From: Pseudomonadota bacterium
GTDB lineage: Bacteria > Pseudomonadota > Alphaproteobacteria > Micropepsales > Micropepsaceae
Reading direction: 5' to 3'
Assembly: GCA_018242105.1 (NCBI GenBank)
Contig: JAFECP010000007.1
Location: 1 to 64,000 of the forward strand
Length of the DNA stretch: 64,000 nt
Part shown: piece by piece, positions 53,120-61,241 of the stretch
Position numbering within the stretch: position 1 is the first letter of the stretch
Layout: each line of letters begins with the position of its first letter
Position numbers and translations under genes: made by a program
The notes under the pieces: generated by a model
What the model was told of the DNA's origin: nothing
Database searches by the model: none
Seen by the model: the letters and a program-made list of their open reading frames with translations, nothing else

Positions 53120-53664
53120 GGCGCCGCCTTGCGCGGCGTCACCCTGCGCGCGAGGCCGAGCAGCTTGGAGCTGATCGACAGGCCGTCCTTCGCCGCCAAC
53201 GCATCGTCGATGTCAAAACGTACGTGATTTTGCTCGACGACGAATCCGATCACGCCATGCGCCGACGCGCCGGAATCGGTCACGGTCAGAACAGGCAGGC
53301 CGTCGAATGCCTGTTCGGCGGTTGCGTTGTCCTTGTCGATGAACACCGCCTGGCAGGACGTATCGCCCGGGGCAATATTCCTGCGAATCGCGATGGGATG
53401 CTGGCCGATCCGCTGATCGGCCACCGCCTTGTCCAGTGCGCCGCCGAACGGATCATGGCCGAGGATGCAGATTGTGATCGGGCTGTTCGGCGCGGGAAAC
53501 GCGGTGGACGGCCAGTCCACGAACGGCAGCATCTTGTAGAGATAGGCTCCCTTCACGGCGTATTCGAGAGAGCCGTCCGCACCGCCTTGCGCCACCGAAA
53601 GCGCCAGCGCCGGCAGCGCCAGCACTGCCACCCATAAAGCGCCGCGGATGCGAGCCAGGCCCAT
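53116..53664 (-). CDS. YfiR-family periplasmic protein (DUF4154)
   Basis: 182 aa from the ATG at 53664, 2 bases after the TonB receptor stop; a GTG 15 bases earlier is an alternative. It has a signal peptide (GALWVAVLALPALALSVAQGG) and the YfiR core VKGAYLYKMLPFVDWP, ITICILGHDPFG and VIGFVVEQNHVRFDID. In Pseudomonas, YfiR is a periplasmic repressor of the diguanylate cyclase YfiN; here the neighbouring sensor is a histidine kinase. It probably relays envelope or redox state to the kinase. Confidence 0.9.
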   Translation of the reverse strand: MGLARIRGALWVAVLALPALALSVAQGGADGSLEYAVKGAYLYKMLPFVDWPSTAFPAPNSPITICILGHDPFGGALDKAVADQRIGQHPIAIRRNIAPGDTSCQAVFIDKDNATAEQAFDGLPVLTVTDSGASAHGVIGFVVEQNHVRFDIDDALAAKDGLSISSKLLGLARRVTPRKAAP

Positions 53665-53666
53665 GC

Positions 53667-55595
53667 CTAGAATTTCCACCGCGTATCGACGAAGAAGCTG
53701 CGTTTTATTTCGTCGCCGAGCGAGAATTCCCGATGCTGATCGTGCAGCAGATTGTATCCGGAGAGCGACAATTCGATCTTGTCGGTGATCATCCAGCCTA
53801 ACCGCGCGTTAAGCTCGACATAAGACGGAACATGCGGATCGGGAAGCTGGCCGGCATAGCGCAAATCCGCGTCGAACGTCACGCTGTCGCTGAGATTCAT
53901 GGATGACCGCAGCGACGCCTGATGATGCGGATCGTTGCCCTGTTGCGAAAGGCCGAGAAGGCCGCTGGCGCCCGGCTTGAACCTGAAGCTTTCGCTTTGG
54001 ATGTTCGCACCGGCCGACAGCTTCCACCAATCGGAAACTTCGTAGGTCGCCCACGCTTCGGCGCCATACACCCGGCCCTTCATGCCATTGCCCCAATGCA
54101 GCGGCAGGAAGCCCGACGTCCGGTCGAGTTCGATGCTCTTCAGATCGTCATACTCGTCGTCGAACGCGGATACGGAGAGGGAGACATCCTCCGACAACTG
54201 GCCGCGATAGCCCAGTTCGTAGGCGGTGAGCTTTTCCGGAAGAAAATCGGGATTGCCGTTGAGAAAGCGGGTTGTGCCGAGATCTTCACCGACATGGGTA
54301 TCGAACGGCGTCGGCGAGCGGATGGCGCGCGAAACTGCGGCCCAAAGCGTGTTGCCCTCGTCCATGCGCCAGGATGCCCGCGCGCTGGGCATGGGTGTGA
54401 TGCCGGAATAAGGATCGTTCTCAAGCTTTAGCCCGAGCGTCAGATCGAAGCCGTCCGACAGCGACATCTGATCCTGAATGAAAATGTCCGAAAGATTGAG
54501 ATCGCCCCGGTTCGGAATGAACAGAAGCGATGTTGCCGGGCCGATCCGGTCGATGATGGAATAGTGGCTCAGGCGCTGGCCCGCGCCTACCACGAGATTG
54601 TTCCAGCTTCCCCACATGAAATTGTATTGCGCGTCGACATTATAGGTATCGACGGTGAACCCGGCGCTGCCACCCGTCGTGCTGCGCTCGACATTGTCGT
54701 AATAGGCGAGCACTTGCAGCGAGCTTCCATCCGCGAAGTTATGCGCCCAGTTCGCGGAAAGATTGCCGCCTGAGATCAACCCGTCGGCTTCGGCGCCATT
54801 GTTCTCGCGGCCGTCATAGACGTCGCCCTGCACCGTCAGCGTGTCGTTGCCCGGCGTCCAATCGAGGCGGAATCCACCCTGCGGCTTATACCAGCCATCA
54901 TGCCCGGAGGCTTCAAAGGACTTGTCGCGGAACGTCTTTATGTAGGCGCGATAGGTCAGGTCGTCGCTGAGCGCGCCGCCATATTGCAGGCTGGCGCTCT
55001 CATATTGGTTGCCCGCGCCAAACTCCAGCACGCCGCCCTGCGTATCTGCCGATTTGCGCGTCACGATATTGATGACGCCGTTGACCGCATTTGCGCTCCA
55101 TAAGGTCGCGCCCGGCCCGCTGATAACTTCGATGCGCTCGATGTTCTCGGGCAAGACATCCTGCATGTCCCAATACATGCCCGAGAAAAGCGGATTGTAG
55201 ACGCTGCGTCCGTCGATCAGCACCAGGAGCTTGTCGGAGAAATTCTGCGCCGCCGAATTTCCACTGAAGCCGCGCGCGGTGATGACGTAATTGGCCGGGC
55301 TGGTCTGCGCGACATGAAGGTTCGGCGCCAACCGCAACATTTCCGGAATGCTCGCCGCGCCCGAACGCATGATGTCGTCATGGGTGATGACGTAGATCGC
55401 TGCCGGCGCCCCGCTCAAGGGCTGGGCGCGTTTGGAAACCGAAGTGATTTCCACATTGCCGAGTTGTTCGATGGAGAGCTTGCTGAAATCTGCGGCCGCG
55501 ACCTGCTGTTGTGCCAGCGCCGGCGTTCCCCAAAAGCTTCCCCCCAGAGCGGCGGTTAGAATGGCCGCCAGCCCGTACCCCCTCGTTTCTGGCAT
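53667..55595 (-). CDS. TonB-dependent outer-membrane receptor of a YfiR signalling operon
   Basis: 642 aa, smaller than the other two receptors. Signal peptide MPETRGYGLAAILTAALGG to PALAQ, a variant TonB-box region with LSIEQLGNVEITSVSKRAQ, and a plug with RIEVISGPGATLWSANAVNG typical of the receptor subfamily found with YfiR and kinase/diguanylate cyclase genes. The barrel ends with VDTRWKF. A consensus EcfG promoter lies 38 bp upstream of the ATG, so the operon appears to be induced by general stress. It could be a sensor rather than a nutrient channel. Confidence 0.93.
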   Translation of the reverse strand: MPETRGYGLAAILTAALGGSFWGTPALAQQQVAAADFSKLSIEQLGNVEITSVSKRAQPLSGAPAAIYVITHDDIMRSGAASIPEMLRLAPNLHVAQTSPANYVITARGFSGNSAAQNFSDKLLVLIDGRSVYNPLFSGMYWDMQDVLPENIERIEVISGPGATLWSANAVNGVINIVTRKSADTQGGVLEFGAGNQYESASLQYGGALSDDLTYRAYIKTFRDKSFEASGHDGWYKPQGGFRLDWTPGNDTLTVQGDVYDGRENNGAEADGLISGGNLSANWAHNFADGSSLQVLAYYDNVERSTTGGSAGFTVDTYNVDAQYNFMWGSWNNLVVGAGQRLSHYSIIDRIGPATSLLFIPNRGDLNLSDIFIQDQMSLSDGFDLTLGLKLENDPYSGITPMPSARASWRMDEGNTLWAAVSRAIRSPTPFDTHVGEDLGTTRFLNGNPDFLPEKLTAYELGYRGQLSEDVSLSVSAFDDEYDDLKSIELDRTSGFLPLHWGNGMKGRVYGAEAWATYEVSDWWKLSAGANIQSESFRFKPGASGLLGLSQQGNDPHHQASLRSSMNLSDSVTFDADLRYAGQLPDPHVPSYVELNARLGWMITDKIELSLSGYNLLHDQHREFSLGDEIKRSFFVDTRWKF

Positions 55596-55633
55596 CGTGT
55601 CCCCTGCTCAACCTACAACATCGGCAGACGCAG

Positions 55634-55658
55634 AACGCCGAAGGCCGGCAAAAGTTCC
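55634..55658 (-). promoter_or_regulatory. EcfG-type promoter for the TonB-YfiR-kinase operon
   Basis: On the minus strand, GGAAC at 55658-55654, a 16-base spacer and CGTT at 55637-55634: an exact match to the general-stress sigma consensus GGAAC-N16/17-CGTT. It lies 38 bases upstream of the receptor ATG, the expected distance. Confidence 0.75.
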
Positions 55659-55718
55659 CCGGTTTCCCCCTTTTTCCTTGGCCTTCCTCAGTTTCCGCAG
55701 CCGGGCGAGAATGACGGC

Positions 55719-56651
55719 ATGCCGCCCTTCCACTCCTTCCCCAACCTGATCGCATGGCTTCGGGAGCGGAGTAGCAGGGCGATGCGTCTTACGCGCCGAT
55801 ATCCGGTAACTTTCGCCGCGGGGGCGGCGGGTATCGTATTTCTGAGCGGCGGGCTTCTGCTATTTCACGGGCATGCCGCGCGGCCACCCGTCACCATCGT
55901 CCAAAACACGCCGGCGCGAGCTGTCGCGCACAAGCCGCCCGTGCCGAAGAAGGTTGCCGTTACGCCGTCCAAAAAGCCGTCGGCGTTTGCCCTCGAACAG
56001 CAGATGAGTTTCGGCCAGCTCATGAACCGGTGGAATCCCACCATCGCGGAAGCCGCGAAGAAATATGGCGTGCCGCAACCCTGGATTCGCGCGGTGATGC
56101 AGATCGAAAGCGGCGGCCGCACCATGCTGGGCGACAACCAGCCGATCAAATCCAACATGGGCGCGATGGGCCTCATGCAGCTCATGCCGGAAACCTACAA
56201 CGACATGCGCGCGCAAAACGGATTGGGCAAAGACCCTTACGATCCGCACGACAACATCATGGCGGGCGCGGCCTATCTGAGATTCCTGCGCGCACGCTAC
56301 GGCTATCCGGCCATGTTCGCGGCCTATAACGATGGGCCCGGAAATCTCGAAGCGCGCATGATGGGGCGCGGCCTGCTGCCGCCCGAAACGCAGAACTACA
56401 TGGTCAGCATCACCGCGGCGCTGAGCAAAGGCGCGCCGGGCGGACATGGCGCGATGGTGAAGTTCACCCGGCCCAACGGCGCGCCTGCGATGATCGACGC
56501 CGCCGCCGTGGTGTCGGTGCGCGCGGCCTTCGCCGGCGAATATGCGCCGGGCGTGCAGGCGGTCATCACCGTCGGCCGCCTGCATCAGGGCGTGCGCGAA
56601 AGCGTGGCGCAAGCGCGCGCGATCATCCGCGCGCATGGCGGCGGCGCATAG
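55719..56651 (+). CDS. Lytic transglycosylase (SLT domain)
   Basis: 310 aa with a membrane anchor (VTFAAGAAGIVFLSGGLLLF, residues ~30-50); an ATG at 55782 that would shorten the N-terminal tail is also possible. The SLT domain covers ~95-230, with catalytic Glu in AVMQIESGGRT and GAMGLMQLMPETY, AGAAYLRFLRARYG and AAYNDGPGN. It cleaves peptidoglycan glycan strands and may work in remodelling or envelope assembly. A C-terminal ~60 residues of unknown function follow. It is divergent from the TonB receptor and converges with the debranching enzyme gene, with stops directly abutting. Confidence 0.92.
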   Translation: MPPFHSFPNLIAWLRERSSRAMRLTRRYPVTFAAGAAGIVFLSGGLLLFHGHAARPPVTIVQNTPARAVAHKPPVPKKVAVTPSKKPSAFALEQQMSFGQLMNRWNPTIAEAAKKYGVPQPWIRAVMQIESGGRTMLGDNQPIKSNMGAMGLMQLMPETYNDMRAQNGLGKDPYDPHDNIMAGAAYLRFLRARYGYPAMFAAYNDGPGNLEARMMGRGLLPPETQNYMVSITAALSKGAPGGHGAMVKFTRPNGAPAMIDAAAVVSVRAAFAGEYAPGVQAVITVGRLHQGVRESVAQARAIIRAHGGGA

Positions 56652-58829
56652 TTATTTGCTCAGGCGCACCGCGATGTCCGGGTCGCTCCCTTCCGCGGTC
56701 ACCGACACCTCGCCGTCGCGGTTGCGGATCAGGATGTGGGTGGTGACGCCGGCGATCGCGAGATTGCGGATGCGCAGCTCCTCCACAAACGCCGGAAGAT
56801 GGGGATTGCGGAAATGCACTTCGCGGCGATCGTAGTCGCAATGCAGCCCCAGGCAGGCTTCGAGAAACGCATAAGGCGCCGCGCTCGCCCAGGCCTGCGG
56901 CATGCAGGCGACAGGATAGAGCGTGGGCGCCCCGAGACGGCGGCGCGGGAAACCGCAGAACAGTTCGGGCAGGCGCATCAGATCCAGATGGCAAGCGGCA
57001 TCGAACATTCCGCGGAACAGGAGCGAGGCTTCGCGCCGGAAACCATACCGGCCAAGGCCCAGCGCGATGATCGCGTTGTCGTGCGGCCATATCGAGCCGT
57101 CATGATAGGAAATCGGATTGTAGCGCGGCGCATCCATCGACAGGGTGCGGATGCCCCAGCCTGAGAACATTTCCGGCGTCAGCAGGTTTTGGGCCACGCG
57201 GTGCGCGCGCTCGCGGCTCGCGATTTCCGACATCAGGACCTGCCCTGCATTCGAAGACCGGACGCGGCACGGCTTTTTGCCGCCATCCAGCGCCAGGGCG
57301 TAGGTGCCCAACTCCTCGCACCAGAATTTATCTTCGAAATTCTTGCGCAGGCTTTCCGCTTCGGCCTTCAGCCGTTCGCCACGCGCCTTGTCGCCGAGTT
57401 GCCGCGCGACATCCGCGATACCGCGCTTGGCGGCGTACACATAACCCTGCACTTCACACAACGCGATAGGCCCCTGCGCGAGGCTGCCGTCGGCGTGCAT
57501 GATGGAGTCGCTGGAATCCTTCCAGCCCTGATTGACAAGCCCATCCTTGCCTTCGCGGAAATATTCCACGAACCCGTCATTGTCCCTGTCACCGTATTTG
57601 TCGATCCACCCCAGCGCCGCCTCGATGTTCGGCCAGAGCGCGCGCATGGTGCCGAGATCGCCGGTGCGCTCGTAGTAGTGGGCGGCGAGGAGCACAAAGA
57701 GCGGTGTGGAATCGGCGCTGCCGTAATATTTTCCGAACGGCACTTCCTTCAGCACCGTCATTTCGCTGTGGCGGATTTCGTGCAGGATTTTCCCCGGCTG
57801 CGCATCCGCTTCGGGATTGTCTTCCGTGGCCTGGTTCGCGGCGAGGAACCCCAGAACGCCTTTGGCGAGAATTGGCGAGGCCCACAACGTCAGCAGCGCC
57901 GTAATCAGCCCATCGCGGCCGAACGGCGTGCTGAACCATGGCGTTCCGGCGCAAGGATACGGGCCTTGCGGCGTTATCGTCGTCAGCATCTGCAGATCGG
58001 ATTTGGCGCGCTTGAACAGGCCAGCCACCAGCCGGTGCGTGCTCTCCACGACGACACCGCCTTCATGCGCCTTGCGCGCTTCGCGCCGCGCCGCGCGATA
58101 GGGGATGGAGAAAGGATCGTCCGGCATCGATTTCGAAGACCCGCAATACATGGTCAGGACGATCGAAACGCTTTCGTCCGGCGCCAGTTCAAAATCGTAG
58201 TATGCGGCGCCGTCTTCCAGCTTTTCCGGCGCCGGATCGAAGCGGATGCACATTGAGCGTTTCACGTCGTCGAGGCCGTCATAATTGTAGTGGATAGAGG
58301 CGCCGTCCGGCCGCTCCGTGCGGATCGTGCCGCGCCTGGGCCGTTGCGCGCCGCGCACCTCGAAGATGTCCGCGAAATCGGTTCCGGTGCGGATCTCCAT
58401 CAGACACTGCTGTCTCTGGGTGTTGAAATTGCGGACCGCGATGCGCTCGTAGCAGGTATCGCGCCAGATGAAGCGCGAGCGGCGGATATGCAGCGTCTCA
58501 CGCGGCAGGATGACGGCGCCTTCGCGATAGATGTCCGGATTCGACAGATCGACGGTGAGGACCACATTGTCCTCGTCTATCGCCGAACTGAGGAGCAGCG
58601 GGCGCTGATCGAAGAGCAGGAGTTCCAGCTCCGACAGATAGCGCATATCGTTGTGGAAGATTCCGCCGGGCGTCAGGCCGGGGTCGGTGACATCGCCCAG
58701 TTGATCGAACAGCGCGAAGGTATCGCCATGCTTGAGCGTGCGCGGCCACCGTTCCTGGATGGACGTCGTGGCCTGGATATAGAACGAAGATGCTTCGCCC
58801 TTGGTCACATCGTCGGCGCGAGCGTCCAT
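56652..58829 (-). CDS. Amylo-alpha-1,6-glucosidase / glycogen-debranching-like enzyme
   Basis: 725 aa. The N-terminal domain (~15-215) with GDTFALFDQLGDV and GIFHNDMRYLSELELLLF is the bacterial glycogen-debranching N-terminal domain; the C-terminal (alpha/alpha)6 barrel has ACAGTPWFSTPFGRDGL-type text (PCAGTPWFSTPFGRDGLITA), PEMFSGWGIRTLS and NPISYHDGSIWPHDNAI. It hydrolyses alpha-1,6 or related glucosidic bonds. It forms an operon with the GT4 gene 31 bp upstream, whose promoter is a consensus EcfG site, so it probably belongs to stress-related glucan or compatible-solute metabolism. No glgA, glgB or glgP genes are nearby. Confidence 0.92.
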   Translation of the reverse strand: MDARADDVTKGEASSFYIQATTSIQERWPRTLKHGDTFALFDQLGDVTDPGLTPGGIFHNDMRYLSELELLLFDQRPLLLSSAIDEDNVVLTVDLSNPDIYREGAVILPRETLHIRRSRFIWRDTCYERIAVRNFNTQRQQCLMEIRTGTDFADIFEVRGAQRPRRGTIRTERPDGASIHYNYDGLDDVKRSMCIRFDPAPEKLEDGAAYYDFELAPDESVSIVLTMYCGSSKSMPDDPFSIPYRAARREARKAHEGGVVVESTHRLVAGLFKRAKSDLQMLTTITPQGPYPCAGTPWFSTPFGRDGLITALLTLWASPILAKGVLGFLAANQATEDNPEADAQPGKILHEIRHSEMTVLKEVPFGKYYGSADSTPLFVLLAAHYYERTGDLGTMRALWPNIEAALGWIDKYGDRDNDGFVEYFREGKDGLVNQGWKDSSDSIMHADGSLAQGPIALCEVQGYVYAAKRGIADVARQLGDKARGERLKAEAESLRKNFEDKFWCEELGTYALALDGGKKPCRVRSSNAGQVLMSEIASRERAHRVAQNLLTPEMFSGWGIRTLSMDAPRYNPISYHDGSIWPHDNAIIALGLGRYGFRREASLLFRGMFDAACHLDLMRLPELFCGFPRRRLGAPTLYPVACMPQAWASAAPYAFLEACLGLHCDYDRREVHFRNPHLPAFVEELRIRNLAIAGVTTHILIRNRDGEVSVTAEGSDPDIAVRLSK

Positions 58830-58860
58830 CGCCGCTCCTCACAAAAGATTCGGAATGATT

Positions 58861-59916
58861 TTAGGCGGCTTCGCGGGCCGTAACAGGATTTTCGGACAAA
58901 AGCTTGCGATAAATGTCGACATACTGCGCGGCCATCACGGCGGAGCAATAACGCAGATCGAAGCAGGCGCGGATATTCTTGCGCGAGAGCGCGCCGATCG
59001 CGTTCACGGCGTCCACAGCCTGATCGATATTTTTCACGATATAGCCGCTGCGGCCGTTCTCGATCACTTCGGGAACCGAACCGCGATTAAACGCGACAAT
59101 GGGCGTGCCGCACGCCATCGCCTCGATCATCACCAGGCCGAAAGGCTCCGGCCAGTCGATCGGGAACAGCAGTGCGCGCGCATTGCCGAGGAATAGCTGT
59201 TTCTGCGCCTCATTGATTTCACCGATATATTCCACATGCCGGCTGCGCGCGATGAGCGGCGCCACGATGGTTTCGTAGTATTCCCTATCGGCCGCATCGA
59301 CCTTCGCCGCGATTTTCAGCGGCAGGCCGGCGCGCTCCGCAATCGCGATGGCAGCCACCGGGTTCTTCTCCGGCGAGATGCGGCCCAGAAAGGCGAGATA
59401 ATCCTTGGGCTTTTCCACCAAGTGAAACTGGTCTGCAGGGAGGCCATGATAGATCGTTCCGCGCCAGTTCACCGGCGGCATGGGTTCGCGCTGGCTGTTG
59501 GAGATGGAAACGAGCGGCGCGCGATTGAACACACGGTAGAGCGGCTGGATTTCCGGCAGATCTAGCCGGCCGTGCAGCGTGGTCAATGTCCGGTTCGCGA
59601 TGTCGCGGAAAACGGGAAACTGGAAGAAGTCGATATGGAAATGCAGCATGTCGAATTCCGTCGCGCGCTGCGCCACGCGCTCGAGCATGAGAAGGTTGTA
59701 CCAGACGGAATTCTGCATCTGCCCGTCCAGCCTGAGCGCGCGCGGCACGACAGGATCGAGTTCCGCATTGGTGATGGAATCGCCGCTGGCGAACAGCGTC
59801 ACCTCATGGCCCTGGCGCACCAGTTCTTCGGTGAGCCACGAGACAACCCGTTCGGTGCCGCCATAAAGTTTCGGCGGAACACTTTCGACGAGGGGGGCGA
59901 TTTGCGCGATTCTCAT
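58861..59916 (-). CDS. Stress-induced GT4-family glycosyltransferase
   Basis: 351 aa, GT-B. It opens with PLVESVPPKLYGGTERVVSWL, the typical GT4 entry of hexosyltransferases paired with debranching-like enzymes; donor domain with FLGRISPEKNPVAAIAIA and EPFGLVMIEAMACGTPIVAF (E-x7-E). A consensus EcfG promoter 33 bp upstream indicates control by the general stress response. It may build a glucan or glycoside trimmed by the downstream glucosidase. The acceptor is unknown. Confidence 0.91.
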   Translation of the reverse strand: MRIAQIAPLVESVPPKLYGGTERVVSWLTEELVRQGHEVTLFASGDSITNAELDPVVPRALRLDGQMQNSVWYNLLMLERVAQRATEFDMLHFHIDFFQFPVFRDIANRTLTTLHGRLDLPEIQPLYRVFNRAPLVSISNSQREPMPPVNWRGTIYHGLPADQFHLVEKPKDYLAFLGRISPEKNPVAAIAIAERAGLPLKIAAKVDAADREYYETIVAPLIARSRHVEYIGEINEAQKQLFLGNARALLFPIDWPEPFGLVMIEAMACGTPIVAFNRGSVPEVIENGRSGYIVKNIDQAVDAVNAIGALSRKNIRACFDLRYCSAVMAAQYVDIYRKLLSENPVTAREAA

Positions 59917-59949
59917 TGTTTGGATTGCCCAACAGCCATGCAGGAGAAC

Positions 59950-59974
59950 AACGGCGCCAGAACTCGCCGGTTCC
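59950..59974 (-). promoter_or_regulatory. EcfG-type promoter for the GT4/debranching operon
   Basis: On the minus strand, GGAAC at 59974-59970, a 16-base spacer and CGTT at 59953-59950, exactly matching the EcfG consensus. The -10 element ends 33 bases before the glycosyltransferase ATG, giving a short leader. Confidence 0.78.
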
Positions 59975-60128
59975 GCCGGAAAACCCGCTCAAAGGCTGAA
60001 TTTCGGAGCCATGAAGCCGCACACTTCATTTAAGTTGCAACATCTTGGTAACCACCCGCTGCGCTGGACACGGTTCGTGCAAAGCCGGAGACTGATGTGG
60101 CTGAGCTGGGCGCTGGTTGCGCATAGCA

Positions 60129-60154
60129 GGAACGCTTCGCCTTCCATGCGCGTG
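60129..60154 (+). promoter_or_regulatory. Possible EcfG-type promoter for the HWE kinase
   Basis: GGAAC at 60129-60133, a 17-base spacer and CGTG at 60151-60154. One base of the -10 differs from CGTT. The site ends 34 bases before the kinase GTG, the same geometry as the two exact sites in this region. Confidence 0.4.
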
Positions 60155-60188
60155 ATTTGGCGCCACAGCCTTGAAGGGACGGTGCTTC

Positions 60189-61232
60189 GTGATTTCGAAG
60201 GGCTTTTCGGAAAACCGTTTCGCCAGAGCGGCCGATATTGGCCTGGACGGTCTGCCGGATGACGGTTTCGCGCGCCGCGTCCTGCAAAGCGCTCCCACCG
60301 TCATCTATGTCTGCGATGTGCAAAACGGACACAGTGTTTTTCAGAACCGCCCATTCGCTGAGCTTCTTGGGCACCCTCAGAGCCCTGCGAACGAGTGGCG
60401 CAACCTTCTTCATCCCGATGACGAAAGGCGCTTTGCCGCCCATCGCGAGCAGTTGAAGGCGATCGCGCCCGGGGAAACGTTGTTCTGCGAATTTCGCTTG
60501 CGCGATGCCGGCGGCCAATGGCGGTGGTTTCTCCGCCGCGATGTCCTGCTGTCGCAGGACAGCACAGGCAAGCCGCTGCTGGTTGTCGGCAATGCCGCAG
60601 ACATCACCGAGCAAAAAGGCACCGAAGAACGCATCGAAATCCTGGCGGGCGAGATGCGCCACCGCGCCAAAAATCTGGTGTCGCTCGTGGAGGGAATTGG
60701 CCGTCTGTCGCGCCCGAAGGGCCAGCCCGCCATCGACGCCTTCATCGATAGCTATATGGGCCGCCTGAAGGCGCTTCTGCTCACCGGCGATATCGTTCTG
60801 TCTTCCCATCAGAGATCTGCCTATCTGCGCGCCGTGCTCGATACCGTGCTGGCTCCGTTTCAAAGCGAAAGCGAGCCGAAACGCATTGCGTTGCGCGGCC
60901 CCGCTGTGCTTTTGCCGGAACGCACGGCCGGCGGCATAGCGCTCGCCATTCATGAACTGGCGACCAACGCGCTGAAATACGGCGCGCTGTCGGCGCCTGC
61001 CGGGCAGGTTTCGATTTGCTGGACGCTGACGCCCGTGGAAGCCGGCGAGGAATTCGCCATGGAGTGGCGGGAGACCGGTGGCCCCGCCGTCTCACCGCCG
61101 CAGGCCGAAGGCTTCGGCGGCAAAGTCATCCGCCACAGCATCGCGCACGAACCCAAGAGCCGGATTGGGCTCGATTATCTGCCGGAAGGCCTGCGTTGCA
61201 GTTTCGCGTTCGAGATCCGCAACCCCGCCTAG
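60189..61232 (+). CDS. PAS-domain HWE-family histidine kinase (soluble)
   Basis: 347 aa from a GTG at 60189, 9 bases after AAGGGA; a TTG at 60171 would put that ribosome-binding site inside the gene. A PAS domain (~25-140) with VIYVCDVQNGHSVFQNRPF and LHPDDERRF is followed by the HWE core: GEMRHRAKNLVSLVEGI (phospho-His), HELATNALKYGALS (intact N box) and the W-x-E in AMEWRETGG. No membrane segments. HWE kinases in Alphaproteobacteria often feed the PhyR response regulator, and this one stands convergent to the ecfG locus. PAS could sense redox, light or a ligand; no Cys for flavin adduct (NCRFLQ) is present. Confidence 0.92.
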   Translation: MISKGFSENRFARAADIGLDGLPDDGFARRVLQSAPTVIYVCDVQNGHSVFQNRPFAELLGHPQSPANEWRNLLHPDDERRFAAHREQLKAIAPGETLFCEFRLRDAGGQWRWFLRRDVLLSQDSTGKPLLVVGNAADITEQKGTEERIEILAGEMRHRAKNLVSLVEGIGRLSRPKGQPAIDAFIDSYMGRLKALLLTGDIVLSSHQRSAYLRAVLDTVLAPFQSESEPKRIALRGPAVLLPERTAGGIALAIHELATNALKYGALSAPAGQVSICWTLTPVEAGEEFAMEWRETGGPAVSPPQAEGFGGKVIRHSIAHEPKSRIGLDYLPEGLRCSFAFEIRNPA

Positions 61233-61241
61233 ATCGCAAGG

